From Chionoecetes opilio (Eukaryota; Arthropoda; Malacostraca; Decapoda; Majidae), in NCBI GenBank assembly GCA_016584305.1, contig JACEEZ010017909.1, forward strand, positions 22,501-86,500: a stretch of DNA of 64,000 nucleotides. Reading direction: 5' to 3'. Each line of letters begins with the position of its first letter. Position 1 is the stretch's first letter. A model generated the notes under the pieces. The model had not been told where the DNA came from. It was given only the letters and a program-made list of their open reading frames with translations, and ran no database searches. Shown one piece after another: positions 1 to 12,500 of the stretch. Position numbers and translations under genes: made by a program.

Positions 1-121
1 TATTACGAATTATAGCATTACTACTGATGTGTATGTGCCACTGAAGATGATACACAGTAGTTTATATCATGACTGTATAATGTACCCTGTTTCAGCGTTG
101 TTTTATGCTTTGTATCTGCAA

Positions 122-240
<119 letters not shown>

Positions 241-998
241 AGGGTGTAACACGAGTTTCTGCAAATATTGATACTGGTGAAAGAACATGTAATTCTAAGC
301 ACAAAATATTCTATAACCATATGCTTTTTGAAGCTTCCTTTAGACGTGAGATGAAGTTAGAAAAATTAGCGCGGCCAGTAATTTCACCATGGCAGGCGTT
401 TGCCGCTCGGTGACATTTTGAATGATTTAATCATAATGTTTACTAGTAATGGAGCATTACATTATCTTATAACAACACAATTGGTATTAATGGACAATTT
501 TGGACATGTTATTACTAAATAAGCAGTACATAAGAACAGCAGGGCTGTAATAAACAATACTGCAAAAAGCTACATGGCATTGTGTCAGGGAGGGTTAGGA
601 TGGAACACGTGACTCAGCTGATCGGCGTGAGGCTTCGCAGCCTAGTCCTTCCTCCCCCGCTCCGACGCGTTGCCCACTTAGCCTTTTACAGTATTGTTTA
701 TTACAGCCCTGCTGTTCTCATGTACTGCTTATTTAGCAATAACATGTCCATTAATACCAATTGTGTTGTTATTAGATAATGTAATGCTCCATTACTAGTA
801 AACATTATGATTAAATCATTCAAAATGTCACCGAGCGGCAATCGCCTGCCATGGTGAAATTACTGGCCGCGCTAATTTTTCTAACTTCATCTCACGTCTA
901 AAGGAAGCTTCAAAAAGCATATGGTTATAGAATATTTTGTGCTTAGAATTACAATGTCTTTCACCAGTATCAATATTTGCAGAAACTCGTGTTACACC

Positions 999-1000
<2 letters not shown>
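241..1000. mobile_element. Foldback/MITE element with about 320-bp inverted arms
   Basis: Positions 241-567 and 684-1000 are reverse complements, starting AGGGTGTAAC and ending GTTACACCCT, around a 116-base GC-richer centre. Both ends abut TA tracts, as expected for insertion at TA. The left arm has a 10-bp internal duplication the right arm lacks. No transposase. Confidence 0.8.

Positions 1001-1051
<51 letters not shown>
1001..1051. repeat. (TA)n microsatellite
   Basis: TA tract flanking the right end of the foldback element; possibly the other half of the interrupted target. Confidence 0.9.
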
Positions 1052-1052
<1 letters not shown>

Positions 1053-1835
1053 GGTTTCAAATTTCGCTACTCGTTTTTTTTTCGGGCGACGACGACGGCT
1101 GGAGGACACTCAGAACATAAACACTAGATGGCGACCTTAGTATAGACCGTTATTAAAGTCGCCACTCTATTTTATTTTTGTAATTTGTTCATTTATAGCC
1201 ATACTATGACACAGATGAAGACACAAAATGACACAGACTCTCCAGATAGCCCCTTCTAACTTTCCTGAAATCATGGATGTAGAAATGTAAGTATTAACGC
1301 CACCACACGTCTGTAAATAAAAAATAAACGTTGTCCTGGCGACTTTGGTGTTATCTACGGTAGGTGACCCCCACTGGCCATGACTGTCGTATTCTGTATA
1401 AGGCTCTAATACCCACCACTGATCTGATCTTAGAATATGCCCTTATACCCGTCTATGTGACATCAGAATGCCCCTGAGCTCCGCTTGCCTAATGCCCCCC
1501 CACACTCAGCTGTGCCCCCCAGGTGCCCCCCTAGATGCCTTGATATATACCTATTGCTATGCCACTGAACAAAACATAATGTGCGCTGTGCATAACGAGT
1601 AATTGTGGGAAAGGTTACGTTTAGTTATAGATAACTAAAGTAGTTATCCGTTGAGGCGGATACGAAAAAATGGCGTTAATGTGGAAAATAGTAAGGGCAT
1701 GAATTACTGGCCTTGGAGAGTGGGGGAGGGGGAGGGCAGGCCAGGGGGACCTCTGCGCCGTGGTGCTGTAAGGTAAGTGTAGGGATGTGTAACTAGGAAA
1801 TGTTTTGCCAGGCAGTACAGTTAGGTCATATCGAT
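1052..1835. other. Non-coding stretch, no gene seen
   Basis: I see no coding potential. Positions 1,231-1,301 match the reverse complement of 50,447-50,517, so part of it is a dispersed repeat. Confidence 0.6.

Positions 1836-1838
<3 letters not shown>

Positions 1839-1898
<60 letters not shown>
1839..1898. repeat. (TC)n microsatellite
   Basis: Pure TC dinucleotides; the Leu/Ser and Arg/Glu ORFs over it are artefacts. Confidence 0.95.
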
Positions 1899-1902
<4 letters not shown>

Positions 1903-1963
1903 ATACTAAAGCAGTGAAGGAGGGAGGGCGAGAGAGAGAAGGGGGGATTGGAGGCCTACATTT

Positions 1964-1965
<2 letters not shown>

Positions 1966-2053
<88 letters not shown>

Positions 2054-2098
2054 GAGAGAGAGAGAGAGGAGAGAGGGAGAGAGAGAGAGAGAGAGAGA
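1966..2098. repeat. (GA)n microsatellite, slightly interrupted
   Basis: GA dinucleotides with a few GGA interruptions, directly next to the 3' end of the minus-strand ORF1 (whose transcript would read TC here). Confidence 0.95.
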
Positions 2099-2110
2099 TG
2101 TGGAGATTAA

Positions 2111-2116
2111 TTTATT
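2111..2116 (-). promoter_or_regulatory. AATAAA hexamer downstream of ORF1
   Basis: On the minus strand AATAAA lies about 90 bases past the ORF1 stop codon, consistent with a retrotransposon 3' end. Confidence 0.4.
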
Positions 2117-2202
2117 ACGCCCACAGGCGTCAGGCTGACATATACAAAAAAGGACAAAATAAATACAAAGAAGCACATGCAAACAGACAGAAACATGGGT
2201 TT

Positions 2203-3573
2203 TCAATGACTCCCGGCGGCGGGGTCATAGTTCACCCAGGCACTTTCACCACGGCGGCGATGATAGGCCGGCATGTCAATCGGTCTCTCCGTGGGCAGCC
2301 GCACGCCTGGCCTGCGGCCTTCACGCAGCGCCTGCCTCACATAAGAGAGGGCTGGCTGGTGCGAAACACGGGAACGAACAGCCACAGTTTCCTGACTGAC
2401 CAGGAACTCAAATGCCACAAGCAGTACGAGTAGGTCTGTCTCCCCGTAAGTATAGAGTCGTCCCTCCATCTGCGTCCCGCACTCGACCAAAGAGGTAAGC
2501 GGCCTGCACTGGGTCGCGGCGTCATGGCGGGGGGCCACAGCAAGCTGCAACCCCCCTCCAACGGCCGCCATTTCCAAGGGGGCTGGGACCTGCGTCATCA
2601 CGGGGCCCTGGGCGTCCACGTCCATATCCCCCTCAGGGGACAACAGACGGTTGCGCTGGGGCCTCTTCCTCCTCCTCCTGCGGCGGGGCCGTCGGGTCAC
2701 GGCGGCGTCTTCATTCCGTGGAACGGGGGGCTGGGGTGTAGACCGAGGTGGAAGCAGGGGAGCCTCCTTCCACTGCAGCTGGCGAGGAACCGTGGATCCA
2801 GGAATCTGCCGGAGCCGGGCAGGGCAGCGACGATTCCAGGCGTGATGCCTGGCACCGCAGTTGGGGCACCGAGCCACGGGCCGCTCTCCACCCTCCCGAA
2901 GGAGGCGGACGCAGGCCCGTGAAGCGTGCTCCCCACTGCACACACCATACAGCTCTTGCCGCCGCTGACACTGGCGCTGGTAGTGCCCAAACGCCTGCCA
3001 ACGGTAACAACGGACAGGTTCCTGGATGTACCTGCGCACCGCGAATGTCCCGAAGCAGCCAAGGTCCAGGGCGGCGGGGACGAGCCCCCGCAGCGTCAGC
3101 TGAACCTGCCGGGTCGGGAGGTGCCGTTTAAGGCCCGCGCTGTACGAGCACCGCACCGCCGACACGACGAGCGGGTGCTCCAATACAGGGTCCAGGGGGA
3201 GGCCAGTGGGGTATCCAACAAGGACACCTCTCCTGCTGGGCTCCCTCCTTGCCAACACGATGCCCCGTGGTTGGCCATCAGCCACTTCCTGGAGGGTGGC
3301 GGCGGCGTCCTCAGTCGCCCCCCGGAGAAGGAACTCCCCGGAGGCGGAGACATCCACCTTGAGGGCGAGCCGAAGCTCGCACTCCAACCACCGAACAAGC
3401 TGATAGGGGCTGGGAAAGTCGTCATGCCTGACGACCCTCCACACCGGGATTGGTTGCTCCGCAGCCGTGGCACCACTCTGCTGTGAAGAAGGCTTCGTCA
3501 CCCTGAAGCGCTTCCTCTGGAGGATGAAGCCGGCGTCGTCTGGGTCCTCGGGGCGCCTCCGCGTAGACGTCAT
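2203..3573 (-). CDS. Orphan Jockey-like LINE ORF1 (Gag-like, zinc knuckles)
   Basis: An intact minus-strand frame. It is open from 3,648, but the ATG at 3,573 (context cccaccATGa, MTSTRRRPED) is the likelier start, giving 456 residues. In the middle are three zinc-knuckle-like units; the third is intact (CPNCGARHHAWNRRC), the first two each have lost a cysteine (CYRWQAFGH, YGVCSGEHA). An Arg-rich stretch (RRPRRRRRRKRPQR) follows. This order matches ORF1 of Jockey/I-type non-LTR retrotransposons, an RNA-binding nucleocapsid-like protein. No ORF2 (endonuclease/reverse transcriptase) follows. The strand shows AATAAA about 90 bases past the stop, then a TC tract. A domesticated Gag is possible but unsupported. 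Confidence 0.7.
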   Translation of the reverse strand: MTSTRRRPEDPDDAGFILQRKRFRVTKPSSQQSGATAAEQPIPVWRVVRHDDFPSPYQLVRWLECELRLALKVDVSASGEFLLRGATEDAAATLQEVADGQPRGIVLARREPSRRGVLVGYPTGLPLDPVLEHPLVVSAVRCSYSAGLKRHLPTRQVQLTLRGLVPAALDLGCFGTFAVRRYIQEPVRCYRWQAFGHYQRQCQRRQELYGVCSGEHASRACVRLLREGGERPVARCPNCGARHHAWNRRCPARLRQIPGSTVPRQLQWKEAPLLPPRSTPQPPVPRNEDAAVTRRPRRRRRRKRPQRNRLLSPEGDMDVDAQGPVMTQVPAPLEMAAVGGGLQLAVAPRHDAATQCRPLTSLVECGTQMEGRLYTYGETDLLVLLVAFEFLVSQETVAVRSRVSHQPALSYVRQALREGRRPGVRLPTERPIDMPAYHRRRGESAWVNYDPAAGSH

Positions 3574-3661
3574 GGTGGGAGGTAACTCAACCACCACGAC
3601 TAACAGCGGAGAGACGAGAGAACGGGGAGGAGGTCCGTTCACAACCAAGGTGCGAGGTGAA

Positions 3662-3685
3662 CTCAGAGAGAGAGAGAGAGAGAGA
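3662..3685. repeat. (GA)n microsatellite
   Basis: Short GA tract just upstream of the minus-strand ORF1. Confidence 0.9.
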
Positions 3686-3908
3686 ATATATTAAAACATA
3701 CATTTTATTCATACGTATTTTCCTTGATCTTTCATTGTATCACTGTACTTTATTTTGTTTTAGTATTTTCTAATAAAAAAATAAAAGAAGACATGTGTAT
3801 GAGGCCCTGTGAGCATAGAATGGCTCGAGGAACAACTGTCAAGTAATCATCCCTTGTCCCCTGCCCTCCCCTCTCGCCTTATATACGCCCCAAGAGTAAA
3901 CGAGACTG

Positions 3909-4118
3909 TTAACCCCTTGAGTCCCAGAACGTAATTTCCATTGTAATTTGGCCACCAGTAGACAATTTTAATGAATATAAGCAATATTTTATAGATATGA
4001 CCTGCTTACCCCTTGTCCACTACGCTAATTTGGTATATTAGGTTAGTTTTCATAATTTTATGGCTAACAACAGACGATTTTATATAGCAAAGGAAAGATC
4101 TGGGCGTCAAGGGGTTAA
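3909..4118. mobile_element. TTAA-bounded MITE, copy 1 (full length)
   Basis: Begins TTAACCCCTTGAGTCCCAGA and ends GGGCGTCAAGGGGTTAA; the ends are inverted repeats and both carry TTAA, the target of piggyBac-type transposons. About 210 bp, AT-rich interior, no ORF. Related copies lie at 5,272, 22,772, 26,766, 28,843, 29,760 and 62,590. Confidence 0.75.
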
Positions 4119-4780
4119 GGGATATGTCATCAACTCATGCTACGCTGTAACTTGCTGGGATAGGTGACACGTACTGGTTAGAAATATATATTACACGTAC
4201 TTCAATTATTATATTAACTTCATTCTTTTTCTTTCTTTAATAGCAAGTCGAAATGATCTAAACTACTACTTGAGCGGTAATGTTAAGGACTTAATGCTGT
4301 ATTTAAATAACAAATACATGCCATGGAAACAACACAATTTATATAACGAGAGCAGTAACGTAACACAGAAAACGAAGGAACACAGTCACACTACCCGCCA
4401 TGGAGGTTACCGCGAGTAAGTATGTAGCTAACGTGTACCTGTCCCTATGCCGGGGTTAATGAGGGAACCCAGGTGACCTCTGAGCACCTCCAGCTACCCT
4501 TCCAGCAGTGGTCCTTCAGCCCCGGCAGGAGGAGGACGTGTCGCCTCTGCTCAGCTACAAGTAAGGTGACAAGTGGTGGTGATACGGTGTTGACGAAACA
4601 GTCGCTACTGAATTTTTAAGTTAGTTCCCCGTGTGCTAGTGAGTGATAATAATTGCCTGCAAGTGCACAGTGATCGTTGTACAGTAAATCTGTGGTCGGT
4701 GTTCAATATCTTACAGTGGAAGTGTTTGAGTGGCTTATGTTTTTCGGATAAGCTACCGTAGGTAACACTATAGTCTCCTA

Positions 4781-4956
4781 GGTGCAGTAATGTCGCCAGG
4801 CGCCATATATTACGAATTTCACCACTTTAAGCATCACTACAGACTTGTATGTGCCACGAAAGAGGCATGCACAGTAGTTTGTTATGTACCGGTCTTGTGA
4901 CTTGTATTTAAGTAGAAGTCTGTAGTGATGAGATTCGCCTGGCGACATTAGTGCAC
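4781..4956. mobile_element. Palindromic MITE-like element upstream of the gene
   Basis: Ends GGTGCAGTAATGTCGCCAGG and its near-perfect inverse; further in, ATCACTACAGACTT pairs with AAGTCTGTAGTGAT. About 176 bp. A diverged relative covers about 1-100, and another lies at about 62,120-62,290 in the right-hand duplicate. Confidence 0.6.
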
Positions 4957-5271
4957 CGTGGCGACTACAGTGTTATTGACTGTATAAAGTGTTTAAGTGG
5001 AGGTAGTTATCTGGAAAGTGTTAAATGTGTTATAACCATGACAAACTAAGATTTATGGATACTTTTATGTACTCTTCGTGGAGCCGCAGTTCTTTAGTGA
5101 CTTATTATTCAATGAAATATAATCCATACAGACTTTAGTGTGGTGGTAGTTATATCATTGTTGAATCATTCGGCTATAGATTCGGCTCTAGGAACTGTTT
5201 AAGTAGTTTGGAGAGATGGTTTGAGGTTAACGAGCCTTCAGCATTCAAGGCAGTGTTCATATGGCGGATTG

Positions 5272-5425
5272 TTAAACCCCTTCACGCCCACATCTTTCCT
5301 TTGCTATAAGAATTTTTTGTATAGAGCCATAAAATTACAAAGTATATCTATAAATTATTTTTTATATTAACTAAAAATCTTCTAATGGTACCCAAATTAG
5401 AATTTAAATTACTTTCTGGGCTTGT
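5272..5425. mobile_element. TTAA MITE, copy 2 (one end lost)
   Basis: Starts TTAAACCCCTTCACGCCCAC and runs in the opposite orientation to copy 1, stopping near TTTCTGGGCTT without the second TTAA. Confidence 0.6.
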
Positions 5426-6468
5426 ATATATCCATATGTCCATATATATATAACTGCAGTTTTTGTTGATAGTGCATCTAGAGTCTAGGGTATTATGATT
5501 TGAGTAGTAATAGTGACCAGTGATAATGATCGGTCATGCTGTGGATGACTGACCTGGGATTGTAAAGAAAAAATACCTGCGTGAAAAATTTATTTATAAT
5601 TATCACTGAGAGCGTGAAACTGTTTTAAGGCAGGTCCGAAGCCATTTAGTTAGTGCACATGTCTAGAAAGTTAACTATACGGTAAAAAGTTTCTGGAAAT
5701 AGCATAAGCGACTCTACCTGCCCTTACTAGTTACTTCAATGTTCTGGCATTTTAAAGTAACTACAAGTCTACGTCAAGCAGCTTGCTTATAATTAAGATT
5801 TCAGTGAATGTATATTTAAAAATAGGAACAGAAATTTATAAACTTCGCTTTGACTATATAAACTAAATTAAAGTGTAGGTTTATAAATTTATACATTTAA
5901 ATTTGTAACCTCATCTTATACAAAGCCTGAATGAATTTTTTTTTCACCCGTTCAAAGAGTATTTAATTAAAAAAAATAAAAAATATTTAGAGAAAGTATT
6001 TGCAACGGGTATTTGAATTAATAAAATTTTGTTATCAAGCAAGAAAACTAAGTAAGAAATTAATTTTATTTGTTTGGGACCATTAAAAAATAACTTCCCT
6101 TTTTGTCAATTCTAGTCACCCTTGTGGCGCATTCATGGCCCCCCTAGAAAATTGTGACGCTAGGTACTACCTTCCTACCAGAAATAGCCTTCCAATTTTT
6201 GTGGATTACAATAACAGAGGCCCAAGTCTAGCCTAAATACCTACAAATTATATTTAGTATTCTTTAAAAAAGATATGTAGCACAAGGCTACACTCTCCCC
6301 CCACTCCCCCAGTCACTCGTAAAGCTTAACTACCTTCCTCTCATCCTTAAGGCGGTACATAATTTTTGAACGTCCCCTTTGTATTGGTATGTGAATTACT
6401 TTTGTTGTAAGACTTATGTTTTTTCAATCCAGGCTATTTCAGATTCCTTACCAGTCAACGCCACCGCA

Positions 6469-6534
6469 ATGTGCTCGCCTACCTTGGGGCGGCGCCTAGC
6501 AGGGCTGTGCCTGCTGCTGGGGGTGCTCACGCTT
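6469..6534 (+). CDS. Exon 1: start codon and signal peptide
   Basis: Encodes residues 1-22, ending in a leucine-rich hydrophobic core (GLCLLLGVLTL) typical of a signal peptide. The ATG lies in the context gccaccgcaATGt, and the donor GTAAGT follows directly (phase 0). A near-identical exon lies at 63,804-63,869. Acceptor-like AG sites at about 6,432-6,453 suggest an upstream non-coding leader exon. Confidence 0.85.
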
Positions 6535-9500
6535 GTAAGTACTCTATAAAGACTGCACAAATGTTGTTCGTACATATTACACCTGGGTGCGTAATTTAGG
6601 AAACTTTCACCATGAGTGCATTTTGCGCTTTTGGTAGTGTTTTAAGAGCATACTTCCTACCTACATAAGTTTATGTAGCCCAATTGCATAACTGCATTAT
6701 CTACCTCGCTTATCTGTTACTTGAAAGTTTACTTTAAATTTAAGATTCTCAATGTAATCTTTAGTGTTTAATAAAAGCACTGTTGTTCCTTGCCATACTA
6801 GCCCACTGTACTAGCCACACACTAGCCCTACTGTAGCCCCAACAAGTGTCCCTGTGCACACCCTCGCCCCGTCCTTGCCATACTAGCCCACTGTACTAGC
6901 CACATGCTAGCCCTACTGTAGCCCCAACAAGTGTCCCTGTGCACACCCTCGCCCCGTCCTTGATGGTGACGCTTGTTACAGATGCAGGCTGTGCCAACCA
7001 CGGGGGAGGGACTTCAGTCACAGAAATGGTACAACGGGATATGGAACAAAATTCGCTCCGGCATGACCGGAACCTACGACACCGTGGGTAAGTAGCCTGG
7101 CTAAACCTGCTGAATGGTAGTCTTGAGTGGATGCCACTGTTCAGTGATCGAGCGTGAGCACATCGTGGAAATAAATTAAGAGTTTCTTTATTAATATTTT
7201 TAGTCTGCTTTAATTTGATAATGTTCCCGTACAGATGAGAAGGTAAAGAACGTGTTTAGGACCGCCACCACTACAGTGGCTGCAAGCGTCGATGAGCTGA
7301 AGAACATGTCGTATAACCTGGGGCGCACCGCTGCCTACCCGCAAACCCAACACCCTGCGCGTGAACTAGGTACGGACAAGGTCGCAATCAAAGCCTTTAG
7401 AATTACCCAATTCTAAAGGCTTTGGTCTAAATAGCTTAATGTTTAGGTAACTAATTTCTGGGAAAAGTGAAAATGAAAGTTGCATATTATGTAGTAGGTA
7501 ATTTACTTTAGTTTTTACTTTAACTACCTCTAGTAGGGTTCGCTGCCTCTTGTAGCTTCCATATTATCTTTTTTTATTGTCAGATCTATCGCTTGGTTGC
7601 TGAAATTATTAATTCATAAAGGTTAAGTTAGTTGAAATATAATGGCATTAGGTTGAACAGACGAATCACTATACCACTTCATACCGGTGGGAACTATTTG
7701 TTTATATTTAAATCTGAAGTTCAAAACCTTATTCTTTTCCTGGGCATGGCTGAGATATTTTTTCTCCGTGGTACAGCTCTGCCCCTGTACCGGTTCCTGG
7801 GTGTGGACGAGAACGTGCTTCACCACCTCAAGAGCTTCCAGTCTCCCGCCCAGCCCGCCGCCATGACCATGTTCGAACACCGCGGCGTGATCTTCTGGCT
7901 AGTCACTGAGACTTTCACGGACGCTTTCGGCGCCATCATGCCCGGCAGGAACGGACGCCTCTACGTGTATGCAGTGCGGGTCAGTGAAGTCTTTTGTGAT
8001 GCCGATAAGAATAATCATTAATACTCTTAGCTCTATGATTAGTAAATTATAGTGTTAATCTCTTAATCAGTTTAGTGCTTCGCTTCACTGTAAACTTAAG
8101 TAGTTAAACTTAGAGCTTGTCATATAGTATCATATATATATATGTCATATATATCTCCTGGCAGTTTTGAAGAGTCGGTTTAGCTTTTAGAATAACGCTT
8201 TTATTGATTTGAGTCTGCTTTACAGGGCAATCACCTAATGAGCACGGTAGTGGAGACCAACGGAGCCGTGAAATGTGAACTTATCCTAAAGGCAACTCAC
8301 TTCGTGGACTTTGTGTGTGCCGAAAGACTGCACCAGCACTTCCAGGCTAATAAGGTAAGGGGGCTAAAAGTTTTTTAGTTTTATAATTGAAAGTGTTTTA
8401 TTGGTACATGGACATAGATTTTGAGATCTATCGATGGATCGCTATATATAGTATGTTACCGCAGACATTTAATATTTCCTCTAAGAACTAAAACTTACCA
8501 TGGAAATTTCTGTAGTAGCTCTTTCACTTTATCAGTTCTTTCATTACTTTAAAGTTAGAGGCATATTTTACTAATTATTAAAATACTTATAAATAGTAAT
8601 AATAAAAAGTGAATTAGTCTTGAGTTAGTGAAATTTGGAAAACCGCAGAGTTTTTCACAAACGCCTCATGACAGACTTCTCTTCGCTCACCCTCGCGAGC
8701 GAACTTACTGTTAGCGAAGGCAGAGCTTTAAGTTAAATACTTGACGGTTCTTTCTTTCTCTCTTGGCTCCCCATGGTAAGAACCGCATAGTTTAGACTTT
8801 CCCAACGTTTATTGTGTAGCCATGCATGATCCTTGGTGGATAAAGATAGGGCACAGTGCGCTTAGCTGGGTGTTGCCTCAGTGCTCAGCGGTCTCATTAC
8901 CCCTGCAGCCTGTGGTGGGTCACAACCCGCTACCCCGGGAATTTAATTAGCCAGATTTATATATCTTCCACAGAATGGCAGTGGTGTGTATCGTATGACC
9001 TGGCGTGGCAAGCTTGAGGTCACCCTGCGCAGGCCATTGCCTACCCACTCCGTACGTGACCTGCAGGTTTGGTGAGTGTCTAGTACTCGCAGGGTTGTTA
9101 CTTAGGTGTGAGTTTTACAAATTTGGATAACTGTTCTGCATCAGTTCACCTTTCATAGTTAATTTTACTTCAACCTGGCTTTATTTCTTTTTATGCATTT
9201 TTTTAAAGCATCTTTCATATGTGGCTACTAAACTGCCTTTGGAGATTATAGTATTTGGAGATTATAGTTTTTCTATTAATATAACTACCTTTGTTCCTTC
9301 AGGCGTTACCAAGACTACACTTTCATAGCCTTCCTCAATTCCCTGGAGGTTAAGAGTGTGTATGGAGGCCCCGAGGCGGACCACTTGACTGAGGTGACCA
9401 GTGACTGCTTCAGGCATAAGGTGAGCTAAAGTTCTTTAGCCGAGAGGAATCAAAGATGTTTTATGTCTCCCTGCATTTAAACTTTCAGACAAACCGATTA

Positions 9501-12500
9501 GATTAATTTTTGATGTAGAGGTTTGTGCAGGCGATGGGATAAATTAAGCAAACATGACTAGGGCTTTAAAAGTTTATCGGTACTAAATCATTAGTCATAA
9601 GTAGGACTAAATTCATGCAGGCTGGGAGGATCACATAAAACAAAGGTATCTTTGTTTTTTCCAGAGTGCCGTCGTAGATGGGAAGCTTTTCACCAGCTAC
9701 AACCACCTTGAGAAAGCAGACTTCTCCACCAGACATGCCCGCAGTCTGGCCGCCCTGGTCATTGGCGCAAGATACTTTATTGCTGTAGCTAATTACATGG
9801 GAAAGGATGGTAAGCTTATTACTGTTAAATGTTCATACCATGCAGCTTAAGTGTTCTAATAATGCCTATTTTAACGAAAGTTTTCTGCCTGGCAAGTCTT
9901 TAGTTAAGCAAAATATCAATTAAGCTAATCCTGTTCTCGATAAATTAATTAACTTTTATTTTTCTTACTAATTTTGGTGCGCCCAACTTTAGTTTTAAAG
10001 TTGCTAAAGTTTTTGTAAACCGGCATTGGGTTAAAGGACAAATATACTAGACTTTATCAGTATTTCTATAAGCATTACTTCCTGCGCCTCCAGGTAACAC
10101 TGAAACTCTCAGCGACATCCACGTGTACGAGCCTGGTGAGGGCACGAGGCTGTTCCAGCGCATCCGCACCAGTGCCGCGCGTAGCTGGGCGGCCTTCAGC
10201 TTCCGGAGCGGCAAGCGGGCAGAACACTTCCTGGTGGTGGCCAACGAGTACTCCGTTAATGCCGGTAGGTGGCGAGGCTTTGAGGTGTGTGGTCTATCCA
10301 TGGCAAGGTGGCTGACTGGTGTTTGAGGGAAAGTATAGGCAGAATTTGATTCATCTGAGCATATTATGATGGATATGCTGGAGCTGTAGGTTGTTAAATA
10401 TATACTACTAAAGAGTCTGTAAGAGTCTTGAATTTGACTGATTGATAATATTATGCCTTTTGAAATTCTTTATTTAAAATAGGTTCAATAATTATACATG
10501 CACTCAAACGGCCGCTTTTTTAAACATTGACTAGGGAGTCTAACGTGGAGCTTCCATGTTAGACTCAAGTAGTACCAATGCCAAGAACGCGTGCTTTAGA
10601 CGCCAGCAGCGAGAGCTAACATGGTCCTATGTCGATCCACGACTGCACTTGGGTTGGCAGCCCTGAACCAGGGAGATCATATATTGGGGGACAGAGCGGA
10701 AGAGTCATTTGTCTCCGCGCCCTGCTACCGAGAACAACAAAACACACCATACCATATATGAACCTATATTCTTCATTTATTCACTTTTTTACCCACATTT
10801 TCCTTATCTTCATAGCTCTTCCCATTATTGGGAGTAAAGATTGTCATGGTCATGTTATAGTTATTATTTAGTTGCACAACTAATGATACCTTAATCACTA
10901 GTTGATAGTTTAAATTCATATCAGGGCAAACCTATATATTAAATATATATATCTGTCTACTTCTTGAATCAAAACTTATAGTTCATCATAAAAGTTTGGC
11001 CGCTATAATGATCCGGTGGTGGTGGTGGTATCAAATGTCTGACGTACTAGTACACACTCACGTATACACACAAGCAAGGATATTATAGTTATACTATCCT
11101 TGCACACAAGTGTCACGTGTGTCACAGCGAGGTGTTAGCACCCCCGTGTCTTGTCTGACCTAAAGAGCGAACGCGCAGTTCTCGTCCACTATAACAGAGT
11201 ACCGCCAGGGCCACGGATACGGCATACGTACGGCGAGGGCCAGCAGTGTTCTATAGATACTAATTTCGGGCACGCAAGACTCGAACCTATGATCAGCGCA
11301 TCAAGGTATACCCTGGGTACGTCTCTGTAGTAATCAGTGGGAGAATATTACGCTGAAAGGCTAATGTGGCAGCTATGTATTATCGTAACATTCTGGCGAT
11401 AGTGAGCTAAAATCTGCCCTATTTCGGAAATCAGCCGATCTTAGTTAAACACCGGCAAACATAGTTTTTAGGTTTAGGTTAAGTTATGTTTAGGTCTGGT
11501 TTAGGTTAGGTAAGGTTTATGATAAGTTTGTGTTAAGTTTTGTAGTTATTTAGGTTAAATAAGCGTCCGCGGGACGATTTCCGTAAGAGGCCGGTGACGG
11601 CTCGGTACGGGCATCTCCCTCAACCCACCCTCGTAAGGTTATTGTAGCCATAATACACTTAAGTTGTCCCTTACGAGGGATTTTCGAGCATCCCTGCAGA
11701 GGTGGATAGAGGTGTGGAAATGGGAGACTTCTGCCGTGGCCTCCCCGTAGAGGGATGTAAGGAACCGCTGTTAGCGTAGACTAGACTATTATGACCAAAA
11801 AGAGAATAAATGTCTTCTGTTTCCATTAATTAAATTAAAGTGCTGCTGTATAGTCTTATAAGTGAGACTATTATATTGCTGATAGTCTGGACTCTGCGGG
11901 CGAGGAGAGATAAACAAACTCAGATTTCGTAGGGCGCCAAACGCAGTCTTTAAAAAAATATTTCAGATGCTTCATAATCTGCAGTAGACTTATGTATACA
12001 CATATTTTGCCAAACAGAATATTGACAATACCGCTAATTTGTCTTAGCATGGGCATTTGCATAGTATCGTAAATATCATTAGACTCAAGTGTTGGACAGG
12101 GTCCTGGGTGTCTAACATTTCCAATACTATTCTAGTTAGTTTTAGACTAACTTAAGACTAATCCCCCCCCCCCGGAAATTTTTTAGAAAACTGAAATGCC
12201 TGTCTAAAGCCACGGTTAGTCTTAGGTTAGCCGAAGTCCACGTTTAAAGAATCTGCCGAAAGACTACTCTATACTGGACTTGCTACTCGTGCCCCGCGCC
12301 AACCCGCCCATGACCAGTGGAGGCCAGTTTTGCGATTCCTGCCATTTTAGAAAATCGCCCCTATTTCCCTTCCTAAGGTTTATCAGTATATATGATATAC
12401 AGTTATCTTCGTAACTGTTTGTTTTATAATATCAAATAAAAAAAACTATAAAATACACTAAAGAAATGCCATTATGAGCGTGAAGAAATATGCATGACCT

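Larger units (their letters stand above)
4138..6690. repeat. Upstream region of the gene, repeated at 61,507-64,000
   Basis: From about 4,138 the sequence matches the right end of the window in the same orientation, through exon 1 into intron 1. It contains the palindromic element and MITE copy 2 but no coding exon before 6,469. The promoter and any leader exon should lie here; I cannot place them. Confidence 0.8.

Noticed and set aside
1800..2433. Arg-Glu and Ser-Leu repeat ORFs
   Set aside because: Translations of GA/TC tracts; only the ORF1 frame on the minus strand has domain support.
2524..3486. Several plus-strand ORFs of 60-190 codons
   Set aside because: Shadows of the minus-strand ORF1 in GC-rich sequence; no motif or composition support.
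4400..4415. ATG with good context followed by GTAAGT, as an alternative first coding exon
   Set aside because: Splicing it to the next acceptors gives a frame other than the signal-peptide frame, and the donor is altered in the right-hand copy. It may be part of a non-coding leader exon, which I cannot prove.
11462..11580. True interstitial telomere
   Set aside because: Units are irregular (taggttt, taggtta, taggtctgg) with no perfect TTAGG array.
11871..12062. Minus-strand ORF repeated at 15,065-15,256
   Set aside because: Identical only because both lie in the tandem duplication; intronic, short and without motifs. The same holds for 12,635-12,844, 13,261-13,470 and their copies.
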